A program made the position numbers and the translations under genes. Source: Gemmatimonadaceae bacterium (lineage in GTDB: Bacteria; Gemmatimonadota; Gemmatimonadetes; Gemmatimonadales; Gemmatimonadaceae). From it: a stretch of 64,000 nt of DNA. Of this stretch, positions 33,834 to 41,309 are shown one piece after another. The stretch's first letter is position 1. Each line of letters opens with the position of its first letter. The stretch spans positions 39,676-103,675 of the forward strand of contig WYBP01000001.1 in the NCBI GenBank assembly GCA_011525845.1. Direction: 5' to 3'. Below the pieces are notes generated by a model. It was not told where the DNA came from, ran no database searches, and was given only the letters and a program-made list of their open reading frames with translations.

Positions 33834-34892
33834 ATGTCCACGCGAATCCTGATCGCCGCCGCGCTGCTCAGCGCGGCGGCGTGCAAGCCTTCCACCCCCG
33901 CCGTCACCGTCGCCGCCGAACCCGGCGAGGACCGGCTCTCGAACATCACCCAGCTCACCTTCGGCGGCGAGAACGCAGAGGCGTACTGGAGCGCGGACGG
34001 CAAGTGGATCACCTTCCAGTCCTCGCGTGATGGCCGCGCCTGCGACCAGCAGTATGTGATGCGCGCCGACGGCTCCGACGTGGCGCGCGTCTCCGACGGG
34101 CGCGGCAAGACCACCTGTGGGTGGTTCTTCCCGGGGAACGACCGGCTCTTCTTCGCGTCCACCACGGCGCACCAGGACGCCTGCCCCGCCAAGCCCGACC
34201 CCTCCGCCGGCTACGTCTGGCCGCTCGACCCGTACGACATCTACACGAGCAATCGCGACGGGACCGACCTCAAGCGCCTCACGAACTACGACGTCTACAC
34301 CGCCGAGGGCATCCTCTCCCCCGACGGCAGGACCATCGTGTTCACCTCGCTCAAGGACGGCGACCTCGACATCTACACGATGAACGTGGATGGGACGAAC
34401 GTGCGCCGCCTCACGAACACGCCGGGCTATGACGGGGGCCCCTGGTGGTCGCCCGACGGGACGAAGATCGTCTACCGCGCCAACCACCCGCAGGACTCCG
34501 CCTCGCTCCGGCAGTACCGCGAGCTCCTCGCGCAGGGCATGATCCGGCCGAGCCGCGTCGAGCTCTTCGTGATGGACGCCGACGGCTCCAACCAGCGCCA
34601 GGTGACCGCCGTCGGCGGCGCGAACTTCGGGCCCTCCTGGAGCCCGGACGGCACGAAGCTGATCTTCTCGTCGAACTTCGTCGCCCCGCGCAGCGGGAAC
34701 TTCGAGCTCTACCTCGTCGACGCCTCCGAGACGATGGCCACCGCGGACAAGCTCGAGCGCGTGACCACCTCGCCCGTGTTCGACGGGTTCCCGATGTTCA
34801 GCCCCGACGGCAGGAAGCTCATGTGGGCCTCCAACCGCCACGCGAAGTCCGAGGGCGAGACGAACGTCTTCGTGGCGGACTTCCGCTGGTAG
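33834..34892 (+). CDS. TolB/PD40-type beta-propeller lipoprotein
   Basis: 352 residues. Lipobox SAAAC with Cys17. Six or more PD40/WD-like blades with SPDGRTIVFTS, SPDGTKIVYRA, SPDGTKLIFSS and SPDGRKLMWAS motifs, each followed by D(I/L)Y or V(F/Y) and a (D/N)GTNxxRLT turn. These repeats are the TolB C-terminal propeller; the N-terminal TolB domain is absent. It probably binds protein or sugar in the periplasm. Cys pair DACPAK and DRACDQQ lie in exposed loops. Confidence 0.85.
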   Translation: MSTRILIAAALLSAAACKPSTPAVTVAAEPGEDRLSNITQLTFGGENAEAYWSADGKWITFQSSRDGRACDQQYVMRADGSDVARVSDGRGKTTCGWFFPGNDRLFFASTTAHQDACPAKPDPSAGYVWPLDPYDIYTSNRDGTDLKRLTNYDVYTAEGILSPDGRTIVFTSLKDGDLDIYTMNVDGTNVRRLTNTPGYDGGPWWSPDGTKIVYRANHPQDSASLRQYRELLAQGMIRPSRVELFVMDADGSNQRQVTAVGGANFGPSWSPDGTKLIFSSNFVAPRSGNFELYLVDASETMATADKLERVTTSPVFDGFPMFSPDGRKLMWASNRHAKSEGETNVFVADFRW

Positions 34893-34897
34893 GCGCA

Positions 34898-34915
34898 GCG
34901 CCCCGGCCGGGGCGC
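34898..34915 (+). terminator. 18-bp GC palindrome after TolB-like gene
   Basis: GCGCCCCGG followed directly by CCGGGGCGC is a perfect palindrome 6 nt after the stop. Likely terminator hairpin between the TolB-like gene and the SPFH gene; no U-tract. Confidence 0.45.
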
Positions 34916-34978
34916 GTTCCCTCGGTGGACGCGCCCCCCGCCCCCCACTAGAATCGGGGCATCCTCCCGGAGGGACCA

Positions 34979-36019
34979 ATGCTGTACTTCCTCGGCGCCG
35001 TCGGGGCGCTGCTGGTCGTCGTCATCGCCAAGAGCATCCGCATCATCGGGCAGGCCGAGGTGATGGTCGTCGAGCGCCTCGGCAGCTTCAACCGCGTCGC
35101 GCGCTCCGGCCTGAACCTCCTGATCCCCTTCGTCGAGCGCGCCAAGACGATCGACGTCCGCTACTTCGAGAGCGACGTCACCGGCCTCAAGAAGATCGTC
35201 GCCACCACCGTCGCGCGCATCGACCTCCGGGAGCAGGTGCTCAACTTCCCGTCGCAGCCGGTGATCACGAAGGACAACGTCACCATCGACATCGACGCGG
35301 TGCTCTACTACCGCGTGGCCGACCCGCAGAAGGCCACCTACTCGGTGCAGAACCTCCCGTACGCGCTCGAGACGCTCACGCGCACCACGCTCCGCAACAT
35401 CGTCGGCGACATCGAGCTCGACCAGACGCTCGCCTCGCGCGACATGATCAACCGCAAGATGCGCGAGGTGATCGAGGAGGCCTCCATCGGCTGGGGCGTC
35501 GACGTCACGCGCGTCGAACTGCAGAGCATCGAGCCCCCGCGCGACATCCAGCAGTCCATGGAACTGCAGATGCGCGCCGAGCGCGAGCGCCGCGCGGCGG
35601 TCACCAACGCCGAGGCCTCCAAGCGCGCCGCGATCCTCGAGTCCGAGGGACAGAAGGAGGCGCAGATCCGGAAGGCCGAGGGCGAGAAGGGCGCGGCGAT
35701 CCTCCGCGCCGAGGGGCTCGCCCAGGCCCGCCTCGCGATGGCGGACGCCGAGGCCGAGGCGGTCAAGCGCATCACGGCCGCGCTCCCGCCGGGCGAGGTG
35801 TCGACCTACCTGCTCGGGCTGCGCTACATCGACGCGCTCCCGCAGATCGCCCAGGGCAAGGGCACCACGATCTTCCTCCCGAGCGAGGCCACCGGCGTGC
35901 TCGGCGCGATCGGCGGGATGAAGGAGATGCTCAAGGGCGTGACCGGCGCGGCGGCCGCGGCCGCGGAGGAGCGCCCGCCGCGCATCGGCGGGCACCTCGG
36001 GAAGCCGGGAGAGAAGTAG
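34979..36019 (+). CDS. SPFH/stomatin-paraslipin family membrane protein
   Basis: 346 residues, ATG with GGAGGGA spaced 3-8 nt. One N-terminal TM segment (MLYFLGAVGALLVVVIAK), then the SPFH domain (about 20-190) with ERLGSFNRVARSGLN, VDVTRVELQSIEPP and PRDIQQSMELQ, and a coiled-coil Glu/Ala/Lys stalk (190-265; AERERRAAVTNAEASKRAA). Family members form membrane rings in quality control or lipid microdomains. The segment FESDVTGLKKIVATTVARID contains an insertion of about 15 residues relative to typical paraslipins. No NfeD gene is adjacent; a C4 mini-protein overlaps the stop. Confidence 0.9.
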   Translation: MLYFLGAVGALLVVVIAKSIRIIGQAEVMVVERLGSFNRVARSGLNLLIPFVERAKTIDVRYFESDVTGLKKIVATTVARIDLREQVLNFPSQPVITKDNVTIDIDAVLYYRVADPQKATYSVQNLPYALETLTRTTLRNIVGDIELDQTLASRDMINRKMREVIEEASIGWGVDVTRVELQSIEPPRDIQQSMELQMRAERERRAAVTNAEASKRAAILESEGQKEAQIRKAEGEKGAAILRAEGLAQARLAMADAEAEAVKRITAALPPGEVSTYLLGLRYIDALPQIAQGKGTTIFLPSEATGVLGAIGGMKEMLKGVTGAAAAAAEERPPRIGGHLGKPGEK

Positions 36020-36240
36020 TGACCGCGATCTCGCGCGAACGGGCGGAGCGGATCGCCAAGGCGCACGCCTGCTCGCACTGCCAGGAATACACCTACCGGA
36101 AGCTCTCGGTGAAGCCCGCCTCGCCCGCGATCGAGAAGGAGCTCGGCGCCGTCTGGATCGCCGTGAAGGTCTGCGGCGTGTGCGACTACCAGAGCGAGAT
36201 CGGCATCGAGGCCGACGGCGACATCGTCTTCGAGAGCTGA
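36019..36240 (+). CDS. 73-residue CxxC-pair zinc-binding protein
   Basis: GTG start overlapping the last base of the SPFH stop (TAGTG), so translation is probably coupled. Four cysteines in two knuckles: ACSHCQEY near residue 17 and KVCGVCDYQ near residue 52, the spacing of a rubredoxin-like or zinc-ribbon fold. Rest is short and mixed. I do not recognise a family name. Its coupling to the SPFH gene hints at a shared role. Confidence 0.65.
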   Translation: MTAISRERAERIAKAHACSHCQEYTYRKLSVKPASPAIEKELGAVWIAVKVCGVCDYQSEIGIEADGDIVFES

Positions 36241-36246
36241 GGGACC

Positions 36247-37137
36247 GTGGCGCGCGAGGCGTTGCGGCGGCTGCTCGGCTCGCACCTCGGCGCGCCCGGC
36301 CGCGCGCTGCTCGCCTGGCGCACCCGCGGCCAGGCCGAACGGCTGGTCGCGGGGCGCGGGCTCGCGGCGCCGGTACGCGCGCTCTCCGAGCGGCTCGGCG
36401 CGCGCGTGACGCGCGGACCGTTCGCGGGGATGGAGTACCCGCGCCGTCGCGGCGACGCGGTGCATGCCGCCAAGCTCCTCGGCGCCTATGAATCCGAGCT
36501 GCACGCCGCCGTGGAGCGCCTCGTGGCGCGCGCGCCGGCCTGCGTCGTGAACATCGGGTCGGGTGACGGCTACTACACGGTCGGCCTCGCGCGCCGACTG
36601 CCGCACGCGGAGGCGTGGGCCGTGGACCCCGACCCGCTCGCCCAGCGCGCCTGCCGCGACACCGCGCTCCGGAACGGAGTGGCCGCGCGGTGCCGGTTCG
36701 TGCCGCTGCTCGGCGCGGCGGAACTCGACGCGGTGCTGCAGCCTCACGTCGCGATCGCTGCAGGGTCGCCCGTGCGGCTGGACGCCGCCGGCACGGGGTC
36801 GCCTGCGGGAGGTCGCGCGGCCGCACTCTGCGTGGTGGATTGCGAGGGATTCGAGGACGAGCTCCTCGACCCGAGCATCGCGCCCGCCCTCCGGCACGCC
36901 GACATCCTGGTGGAGACGCATGATTTCGCGCGCGCCGGCGTGACCGAGCGGTTGGCGCAGCGCTTCCGCGGCACGCATGATGTGGAACGGCTCGAGATCG
37001 CCTCGCGCGACCCGGCCGCATTCCCGGAGCTCTCCGCGTTCCCGCCCGAGACCGCGCGCGGGCTGCTCGACGAGTTCCGCCACCCGCCCCAGTCCTGGCT
37101 CGTGCTCACCGCGCGCGTCGCCCCACCGGTACCCTGA
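36247..37137 (+). CDS. SAM-dependent methyltransferase-like protein
   Basis: 296 residues from GTG. Motif I of class I methyltransferases is at about residue 101 (VVNIGSGDGYYTVGLA), followed by an acidic strand end AWAVDPDPLA (motif II) and a post-I Cys-rich region. Further on, ALCVVDCEGFEDELL resembles the VDCEG strand of FkbM-type enzymes, and ILVETHDFA ends a later strand. The substrate is unknown. It lies 6 nt after the C4 protein and overlaps the next start by one base (TGATG), so it belongs to the same operon. Confidence 0.75.
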   Translation: MAREALRRLLGSHLGAPGRALLAWRTRGQAERLVAGRGLAAPVRALSERLGARVTRGPFAGMEYPRRRGDAVHAAKLLGAYESELHAAVERLVARAPACVVNIGSGDGYYTVGLARRLPHAEAWAVDPDPLAQRACRDTALRNGVAARCRFVPLLGAAELDAVLQPHVAIAAGSPVRLDAAGTGSPAGGRAAALCVVDCEGFEDELLDPSIAPALRHADILVETHDFARAGVTERLAQRFRGTHDVERLEIASRDPAAFPELSAFPPETARGLLDEFRHPPQSWLVLTARVAPPVP

Positions 37138-38114
37138 TGCCACCGCTCGACATCCCCAAGCTCGTCCCCGGCGACCGCGTGCAGCATGAGCTGCTCGTGC
37201 GCGAGCGCGACGACAAGACCACCAAGACCGGCGACCCCTTCGTCATCCTCAAGCTCGGCAACGCCACGGGCGTGCTCTCCGTGAACGTCTGGAAGGAGCA
37301 CGTGCCGGTGATCGAGGGGGTGCGCCCCGGACAGGTCGTGCAGGTGATCGGCCAGGTGGACACCTACAAGGGCGCGCGGCAGCTCAAGCTCACCGCGCCG
37401 CCCCGCGTGGTGGCCGCCTCCGCCGGCAACCTCGACGAGTTCCTGCCACGCGTGAGCGTGAGCATCGACGAGCTCTGGGCGCGCGTGGATGCCTGGCGCG
37501 CCGAGATGAAGGGCACCCTCAAGCGCGTGGTCGACCTCTTCTTCGCCGACGATACCTTCCGCGAGCGCTTCGCGCGCACGCCGGGCGCCACGCGCGGGCA
37601 CCACGCCCAGGTCGGCGGGCTCCTGCTGCACAGCTGCGAGGTGGCGAACATCGCCCGGACCTCCGTGCAGACCATGCGTGGCGACGTCGCGCTCGTCACC
37701 GCGGGCGCGCTGCTCCACGACATCGGCAAGGTGGAGGCCTACGCGGTGGAGCTCGCGGGCTTCGAGTACACCCAGTCCGGCCAGCTCCTCGGCCACATCG
37801 TGCTCGGGTCGCTGATGCTGGATGACCGGCTCCGCACCCTGCCCGAGGGCACCGTGAGCGAGGCGCAGCGCCTGGAGCTCCACCACTTCATCCAGTCGCA
37901 CCACGGGATCCCCGAGTACGGCGCGGCCGTCCGCCCGATGACGCTGGAGGCCGAGATCCTCCACTACGCCGACCAGAGCTCTGCCAAGGGGAACGACTTC
38001 AACGAAGCCGTCGAGGACGCGGAGCTCTTCCCGGGAGAGGACCTCGAGTTCTCCGCCAAGCGCAGCTGGCGGCTCGAGCGCCGCGTCTGGCGCCGGAAGC
38101 ATCGCTGGGACTGA
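37137..38114 (+). CDS. OB-fold plus HD-domain nuclease (YhaM-like 3'-5' exoribonuclease)
   Basis: 325 residues. N-terminal OB fold at about 15-105 (GNATGVLSVNVW, VVQVIGQVDTY), then an HD domain at about 145-310: HHAQVGGLLLHS, ALLHDIGKVEAY (metal His-Asp), HHFIQSHHGIPEYG and ILHYADQSSAKGN. This OB-HD order and length match YhaM/CBF1, a 3'-5' exoribonuclease and DNase of Gram-positives. Without structure-based comparison other HD phosphohydrolases remain possible. Its start overlaps the methyltransferase stop. Confidence 0.82.
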   Translation: MPPLDIPKLVPGDRVQHELLVRERDDKTTKTGDPFVILKLGNATGVLSVNVWKEHVPVIEGVRPGQVVQVIGQVDTYKGARQLKLTAPPRVVAASAGNLDEFLPRVSVSIDELWARVDAWRAEMKGTLKRVVDLFFADDTFRERFARTPGATRGHHAQVGGLLLHSCEVANIARTSVQTMRGDVALVTAGALLHDIGKVEAYAVELAGFEYTQSGQLLGHIVLGSLMLDDRLRTLPEGTVSEAQRLELHHFIQSHHGIPEYGAAVRPMTLEAEILHYADQSSAKGNDFNEAVEDAELFPGEDLEFSAKRSWRLERRVWRRKHRWD

Positions 38115-38138
38115 TCGCGCGCCCGGGGCGGCCGTAGG

Positions 38139-38144
38139 TAGTTT
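38139..38144 (+). promoter_or_regulatory. Candidate leaderless -10 box TAGTTT
   Basis: TAGTTT ends 6 nt before the fumarase ATG. The gap has no Shine-Dalgarno, so a leaderless transcript is the likely reading. Confidence 0.45.
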
Positions 38145-38150
38145 TTCGGT

Positions 38151-39677
38151 ATGCCCACGACCATCAAGCAGGACGACTTCGTCCAGTCCATCGCGGACGC
38201 GCTGCAGCACATCTCGTACTACCACCCGCTCGACTACATCCGGGCCCTCGGCGCCGCGTACACGCGCGAGCAGAGCCCCGCGGCCAAGGATGCGATCGCC
38301 CAGATCCTGACCAACTCGCGCATGTGCGCCGAGGGGCACCGGCCGATCTGCCAGGACACGGGGATCGTCGTCGTCTTCCTGAAGGTCGGGATGGACGTGC
38401 GCTGGGAGGCGAAGCTCTCCGTGCAGGAGATGGTGGACGAGGGCGTCCGCCGCGCCTACCTCCTGCCCGAGAACGTGCTGCGCGCCTCGATCGTCTCGGA
38501 CCCCGCGTTCGGCCGGAAGAACACGCGCGACAACACGCCGGCCGTCGTGCACATGGAGCTGGTGCCGGGGAACACCGTGGAGGTCAAGCTCGCGGCCAAG
38601 GGGGGAGGCTCCGAGAACAAGTCCAAGTTCACGATGCTCGACCCGAGCGACTCGATCGTGGACTGGGTGATGAAGACCGTCCCGCTGATGGGCGCCGGAT
38701 GGTGCCCGCCGGGGATGCTGGGCATCGGCATCGGCGGCTCGGCGGAGAAGGCGATGCTGCTCGCGAAGGAGTCGCTGATGGATGCGATCGACATGAGCGA
38801 GCTCAAGGCGCGCGGGCCGCGGAACAAGGTGGAGGAGCTCCGCATCGAGCTGCACGACAAGGTGAACGCGCTCGGCATCGGCGCGCAGGGGCTCGGTGGC
38901 CTCTCCACCGTGCTCGACGTGAAGATCCTCGACTACCCGACGCACGCGGCCTCCAAGCCGATCGCGATGATCCCGAACTGCGCGGCCACTCGGCATGCGC
39001 ACTTCACGCTCGACGGCCGCGGCGTGGCGCAGCTCCCCGTGCCGAGCCTCGCCGACTGGCCGGACGTGACCTGGCGGCCGGACATGAGTGCGAAGCGCGT
39101 GGACCTCGACACGCTGACGCCCGCCGAGGTGGCCACCTGGAAGGCCGGAGACCGCCTGCTCCTCAACGGCAAGCTGCTCACCGGCCGCGACGCGGCGCAC
39201 AAGCGGATCGCCGACCTCTACGCCAAGGGGGAGGGGCTGCCCAAGGGCGTGGACTTCACCAATCGCGTGATCTACTACGTGGGCCCGGTGGACCCGGTGC
39301 GCGACGAGGCGGTGGGCCCCGCGGGCCCGACGACGGCGACGCGCATGGACAAGTTCACGGAGATGATGCTCGAGAGGACCGGGCTGATCGCGATGGTCGG
39401 GAAGGCGGAGCGCGGGAAGGCGGGGCTCGACGCCATCCGGAAGCACAAGGCGGCGTACCTGATGGCGGTGGGCGGCGCCGCGTACCTCGTCTCCAAGGCG
39501 ATCCGTTCGTCGCGCGTGGTGGCCTTCGCGGACCTCGGGATGGAGGCGATCTACGAGTTCGAGGTGGAGGAGATGCCCGTGACGGTGGCCGTCGATGCGC
39601 GCGGCGACAACGTGCACGAGACGGGTCCCGCCGAGTGGAAGGAACGGATCCGGGCGCTGCCGGTACTGCAGTCGTGA
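38151..39677 (+). CDS. Fumarate hydratase class I (Fe-S)
   Basis: 508 residues, a fused alpha-beta class I enzyme like FumA/FumB. Cys ligands to the [4Fe-4S] cluster are expected in ICQDTGIVVV, in the GAGWCPPG region and in MIPNCAATRHAHF. Substrate-binding GGSENKSKF and the C-terminal swivel (VDPVRDEAVGPAGPTTATRMD, EVEEMPVTVAVD) complete it. It interconverts fumarate and malate in the TCA cycle and is oxygen sensitive. The downstream SnoaL-like gene starts 15 nt on and may share the transcript. Confidence 0.93.
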   Translation: MPTTIKQDDFVQSIADALQHISYYHPLDYIRALGAAYTREQSPAAKDAIAQILTNSRMCAEGHRPICQDTGIVVVFLKVGMDVRWEAKLSVQEMVDEGVRRAYLLPENVLRASIVSDPAFGRKNTRDNTPAVVHMELVPGNTVEVKLAAKGGGSENKSKFTMLDPSDSIVDWVMKTVPLMGAGWCPPGMLGIGIGGSAEKAMLLAKESLMDAIDMSELKARGPRNKVEELRIELHDKVNALGIGAQGLGGLSTVLDVKILDYPTHAASKPIAMIPNCAATRHAHFTLDGRGVAQLPVPSLADWPDVTWRPDMSAKRVDLDTLTPAEVATWKAGDRLLLNGKLLTGRDAAHKRIADLYAKGEGLPKGVDFTNRVIYYVGPVDPVRDEAVGPAGPTTATRMDKFTEMMLERTGLIAMVGKAERGKAGLDAIRKHKAAYLMAVGGAAYLVSKAIRSSRVVAFADLGMEAIYEFEVEEMPVTVAVDARGDNVHETGPAEWKERIRALPVLQS

Positions 39678-39691
39678 CGTCCATCTCCCTC

Positions 39692-40210
39692 ATGCCCCTC
39701 CGTGCCATGCGCCGCCCCCTCCTCCCCTGTTTCGTGATCGCGATGGCCGCGGTCGTCACGCTCCCGGCGACGCCGGTGGCGACACCGGTGGCGGCGCAAT
39801 CGCCGAGCACCTCCCCCGAGCACGCCGCGGCCTACGCCGTGGTCACGGGGCTCTTCGACGGCATGCGTGCGCGCGACACGGCCTCGATGCGCGCCGCCTT
39901 CGTCGAGAACGCCGTGCTGCAGTCGCTCACGCCGACGGGGGTGAAGTCCGACGGGATCGAGGGGTGGCTCCGTTCGGTCGGCGCGGCACCGGCGGGCACG
40001 GTGATCGATGAACGGCTCGCGAATCCGGTGGTGCATGTCGACGGGGACCTGGCGAGCGTGTGGGTGGACTACTGGCTCTTCGTCGGCGAGCGCTTCTCGC
40101 ACTGCGGCGTGGATGCGATCCTGCTCGCGAAGCGCGAGGGTGCGTGGCGGATCTTCTCGGTGGTCGACACGCGCCGCCGCGAGGGCTGTGCGAGCGCTCC
40201 CGCTCGCTGA
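39692..40210 (+). CDS. Secreted SnoaL/NTF2-like protein
   Basis: 172 residues from ATG; a second ATG at 39707 and a GTG at 39674 are also in frame. Signal peptide (CFVIAMAAVVTLPATP, cleavage near VAAQ). Mature domain of about 130 residues: AYAVVTGLFDGMRARDTASM, LANPVVHVDGDLASVWVDYW and REGAWRIFSVVDTRR follow the alpha-plus-beta order of an NTF2-like (DUF4440) domain. No catalytic His-Asp pair is evident. The protein is probably periplasmic; role unknown. Its stop codon lies inside the first of five 11-bp repeats. Confidence 0.7.
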   Translation: MPLRAMRRPLLPCFVIAMAAVVTLPATPVATPVAAQSPSTSPEHAAAYAVVTGLFDGMRARDTASMRAAFVENAVLQSLTPTGVKSDGIEGWLRSVGAAPAGTVIDERLANPVVHVDGDLASVWVDYWLFVGERFSHCGVDAILLAKREGAWRIFSVVDTRRREGCASAPAR

Positions 40211-40260
40211 GCGCTTGCTGAGCACCCGCTGAGCGTCGGCTGAACGGTCGCTGAGCGAAT
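40206..40260 (+). repeat. Five tandem 11-bp repeats, unit GCTGARCNNNN
   Basis: The units GCTGAGCGCTT, GCTGAGCACCC, GCTGAGCGTCG, GCTGAACGGTC and GCTGAGCGAAT lie head to tail with no spacer. A seven-base core is kept (one A for G) while the last four bases vary. The 11-bp period would place each core on the same face of the helix. Confidence 0.8.
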
Positions 40261-40362
40261 GAGCGCTGACACAAAGCGAGCGACAACCAGTGCGACGAAG
40301 TCGACACTGCCGCGTTTCTGACATCTTCGGAAACCCTCTGCCAGCAAGCAGTTAGGCGCCTG

Positions 40363-40382
40363 CCCTGTCATGAATGACAGGG
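40363..40382. promoter_or_regulatory. 20-bp palindrome, candidate operator
   Basis: CCCTGTCAT-GA-ATGACAGGG has perfect 9-bp arms and a 2-bp centre. A hairpin would have to melt the centre, so a dimeric protein site is the better reading. It lies 40 bp upstream of the promoter-like pair at 40422. Confidence 0.65.
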
Positions 40383-40421
40383 GGTCCGAAACGTTTGTTC
40401 CCGCGCAACTTACTCCCCCAC

Positions 40422-40449
40422 TTGGATTTAGCCCCATTCCGGTTATCTT
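40422..40449 (+). promoter_or_regulatory. Candidate promoter of zinc-ribbon gene
   Basis: TTGGAT (40422-40427) and TATCTT (40444-40449) with 16-nt spacing. The same TTGGAT hexamer serves as -35 candidate upstream of argG. Leader of about 60 nt follows to ATG 40514. Confidence 0.5.
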
Positions 40450-40513
40450 GTCTCTACGGAAATTCGCGACTCGCCACGGATGGCTCGTCGCCCTGGACTT
40501 AGCCGGAGACCGC

Positions 40514-40723
40514 ATGCGGAAGCCACGACCGAACGCGTACAATCCCGCGCAGGCCCTCAACCTCATCTCGAGCGATCGCAACGGTGATCCGCTCAGCTGC
40601 CCGTCCTGTGCGGGCTCGATCAAGCGGGAGCCGGGCAAGGCACCGCCGCCGCCGCGCTCGCACGTGACGCTCAAGTGCACGGCCTGCGGTCGCATCGCCC
40701 GCTACATCGCCGGCGCCGCGTAA
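40514..40723 (+). CDS. 69-residue zinc-ribbon protein
   Basis: ATG at 40514 has GGAG 5 nt upstream and follows the promoter-like pair. Two CxxC knuckles (LSCPSCAG near residue 29 and LKCTACGR near residue 54) with a Pro-rich loop between form a zinc ribbon. N-terminus MRKPRPNAYNPAQAL is basic. No known family recognised; a small nucleic-acid-binding or transcription-accessory protein is possible. It is followed by a very strong terminator. Confidence 0.65.
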   Translation: MRKPRPNAYNPAQALNLISSDRNGDPLSCPSCAGSIKREPGKAPPPPRSHVTLKCTACGRIARYIAGAA

Positions 40724-40744
40724 GCCCGGTCCCATTCCAGCGCG

Positions 40745-40786
40745 ACGAAAGACGCCCCCGGTCCTGGGACCGGGGGCGTCTTTCGT
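40745..40786. terminator. Bidirectional terminator, perfect 19-bp stem
   Basis: ACGAAAGACGCCCCCGGTC and its exact complement flank a CTGG tetraloop. The stem carries AAAG/CTTT near its base, giving T-rich ends on both strands. It lies between the convergent zinc-ribbon gene and the minus-strand gene ending at 40857. Confidence 0.9.
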
Positions 40787-40831
40787 TCAGGCGTGGCGGG
40801 CGCTCAAGGCGCGCCGGCGCGGATCCGATCC

Positions 40832-40861
40832 GGAGCAGGTTCGGAGCAGGTTCGGATCAGG
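40832..40861. repeat. 11-bp direct repeats GGAGCAGGTTC
   Basis: Two exact copies (40832-40842 and 40843-40853) and a partial third (GGATCAGG). They overlap the last codons of the minus-strand gene. The unit length equals that of the repeats at 40206 but the sequence differs. Confidence 0.6.
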
Positions 40862-41213
40862 CGCTCAGGGGAAGCTCCATCTGGACGAGCCGCGCGACCG
40901 GGCGCTCGACGGCGCGCGACACCCTCGGCGTGTGCGCGCGAGGGGCCATGGTGGGCGCGGAGGTCTCCGTGGGCACTTCGGCGCGGTCGGCGACCACGGT
41001 CGCATCACGCAGGAGCTCCGCGGTCTGGTGCCGCAGTTGCATCAGGCGCAGCGGCGCGGCGAGCGCGTCCCGCTCGCCCTGGCGCATCGCCTCCACCTCC
41101 GCACGCGCGTCGGCCGAGAGGATCCGCGCGAGCGGGTGCACGAGCAGGCGATCGACCTCGGCGGCGTCCCGCACCGACAGGGCGGCGATCAGGGCATCCA
41201 GGTAGGTCAGCAT
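40857..41213 (-). CDS. Hypothetical helical protein, 118 residues
   Basis: ATG at 41213 has a strong AAGGAGG 6 nt upstream and begins MLTYLDALIAALSVRDA; a GTG nine codons earlier is rejected. The first 75 residues are helical (DRLLVHPLARILSADARAEV, RQGERDALAAPLRLMQLRH). The tail is Thr/Pro/Arg-rich and ends LVQMELPLSA. No family recognised. The AT-rich stretch upstream (41244-41260) carries the 12-mer GCAACTAATAAT also seen, with two changes, at the promoter of the next gene. Confidence 0.6.
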   Translation of the reverse strand: MLTYLDALIAALSVRDAAEVDRLLVHPLARILSADARAEVEAMRQGERDALAAPLRLMQLRHQTAELLRDATVVADRAEVPTETSAPTMAPRAHTPRVSRAVERPVARLVQMELPLSA

Positions 41214-41309
41214 CGTCCCTCCTTTTGCCGTTAGATACACCTTGCAACTAATAATACTACCCCGCGCAGGGGGGAAGGTGTCACGGTCCTGTCGCGACGG
41301 CGTCCCGAG

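Larger units (their letters stand above)
40211..40513. other. 303-bp gene-free regulatory region
   Basis: No convincing gene. Contains the end of the 11-bp repeat array, a 20-bp palindrome, a GAAACGTTT stretch and a TTGGAT/TATCTT promoter-like pair upstream of the zinc-ribbon gene. The open frame that runs through it upstream of 40514 crosses the promoter and is not supported. Confidence 0.6.

Noticed and set aside
40370..40513. Longer N-terminus for the zinc-ribbon protein
   Set aside because: It would run through a palindrome and a promoter-like pair; ATG 40514 has GGAG and starts the conserved-looking part.
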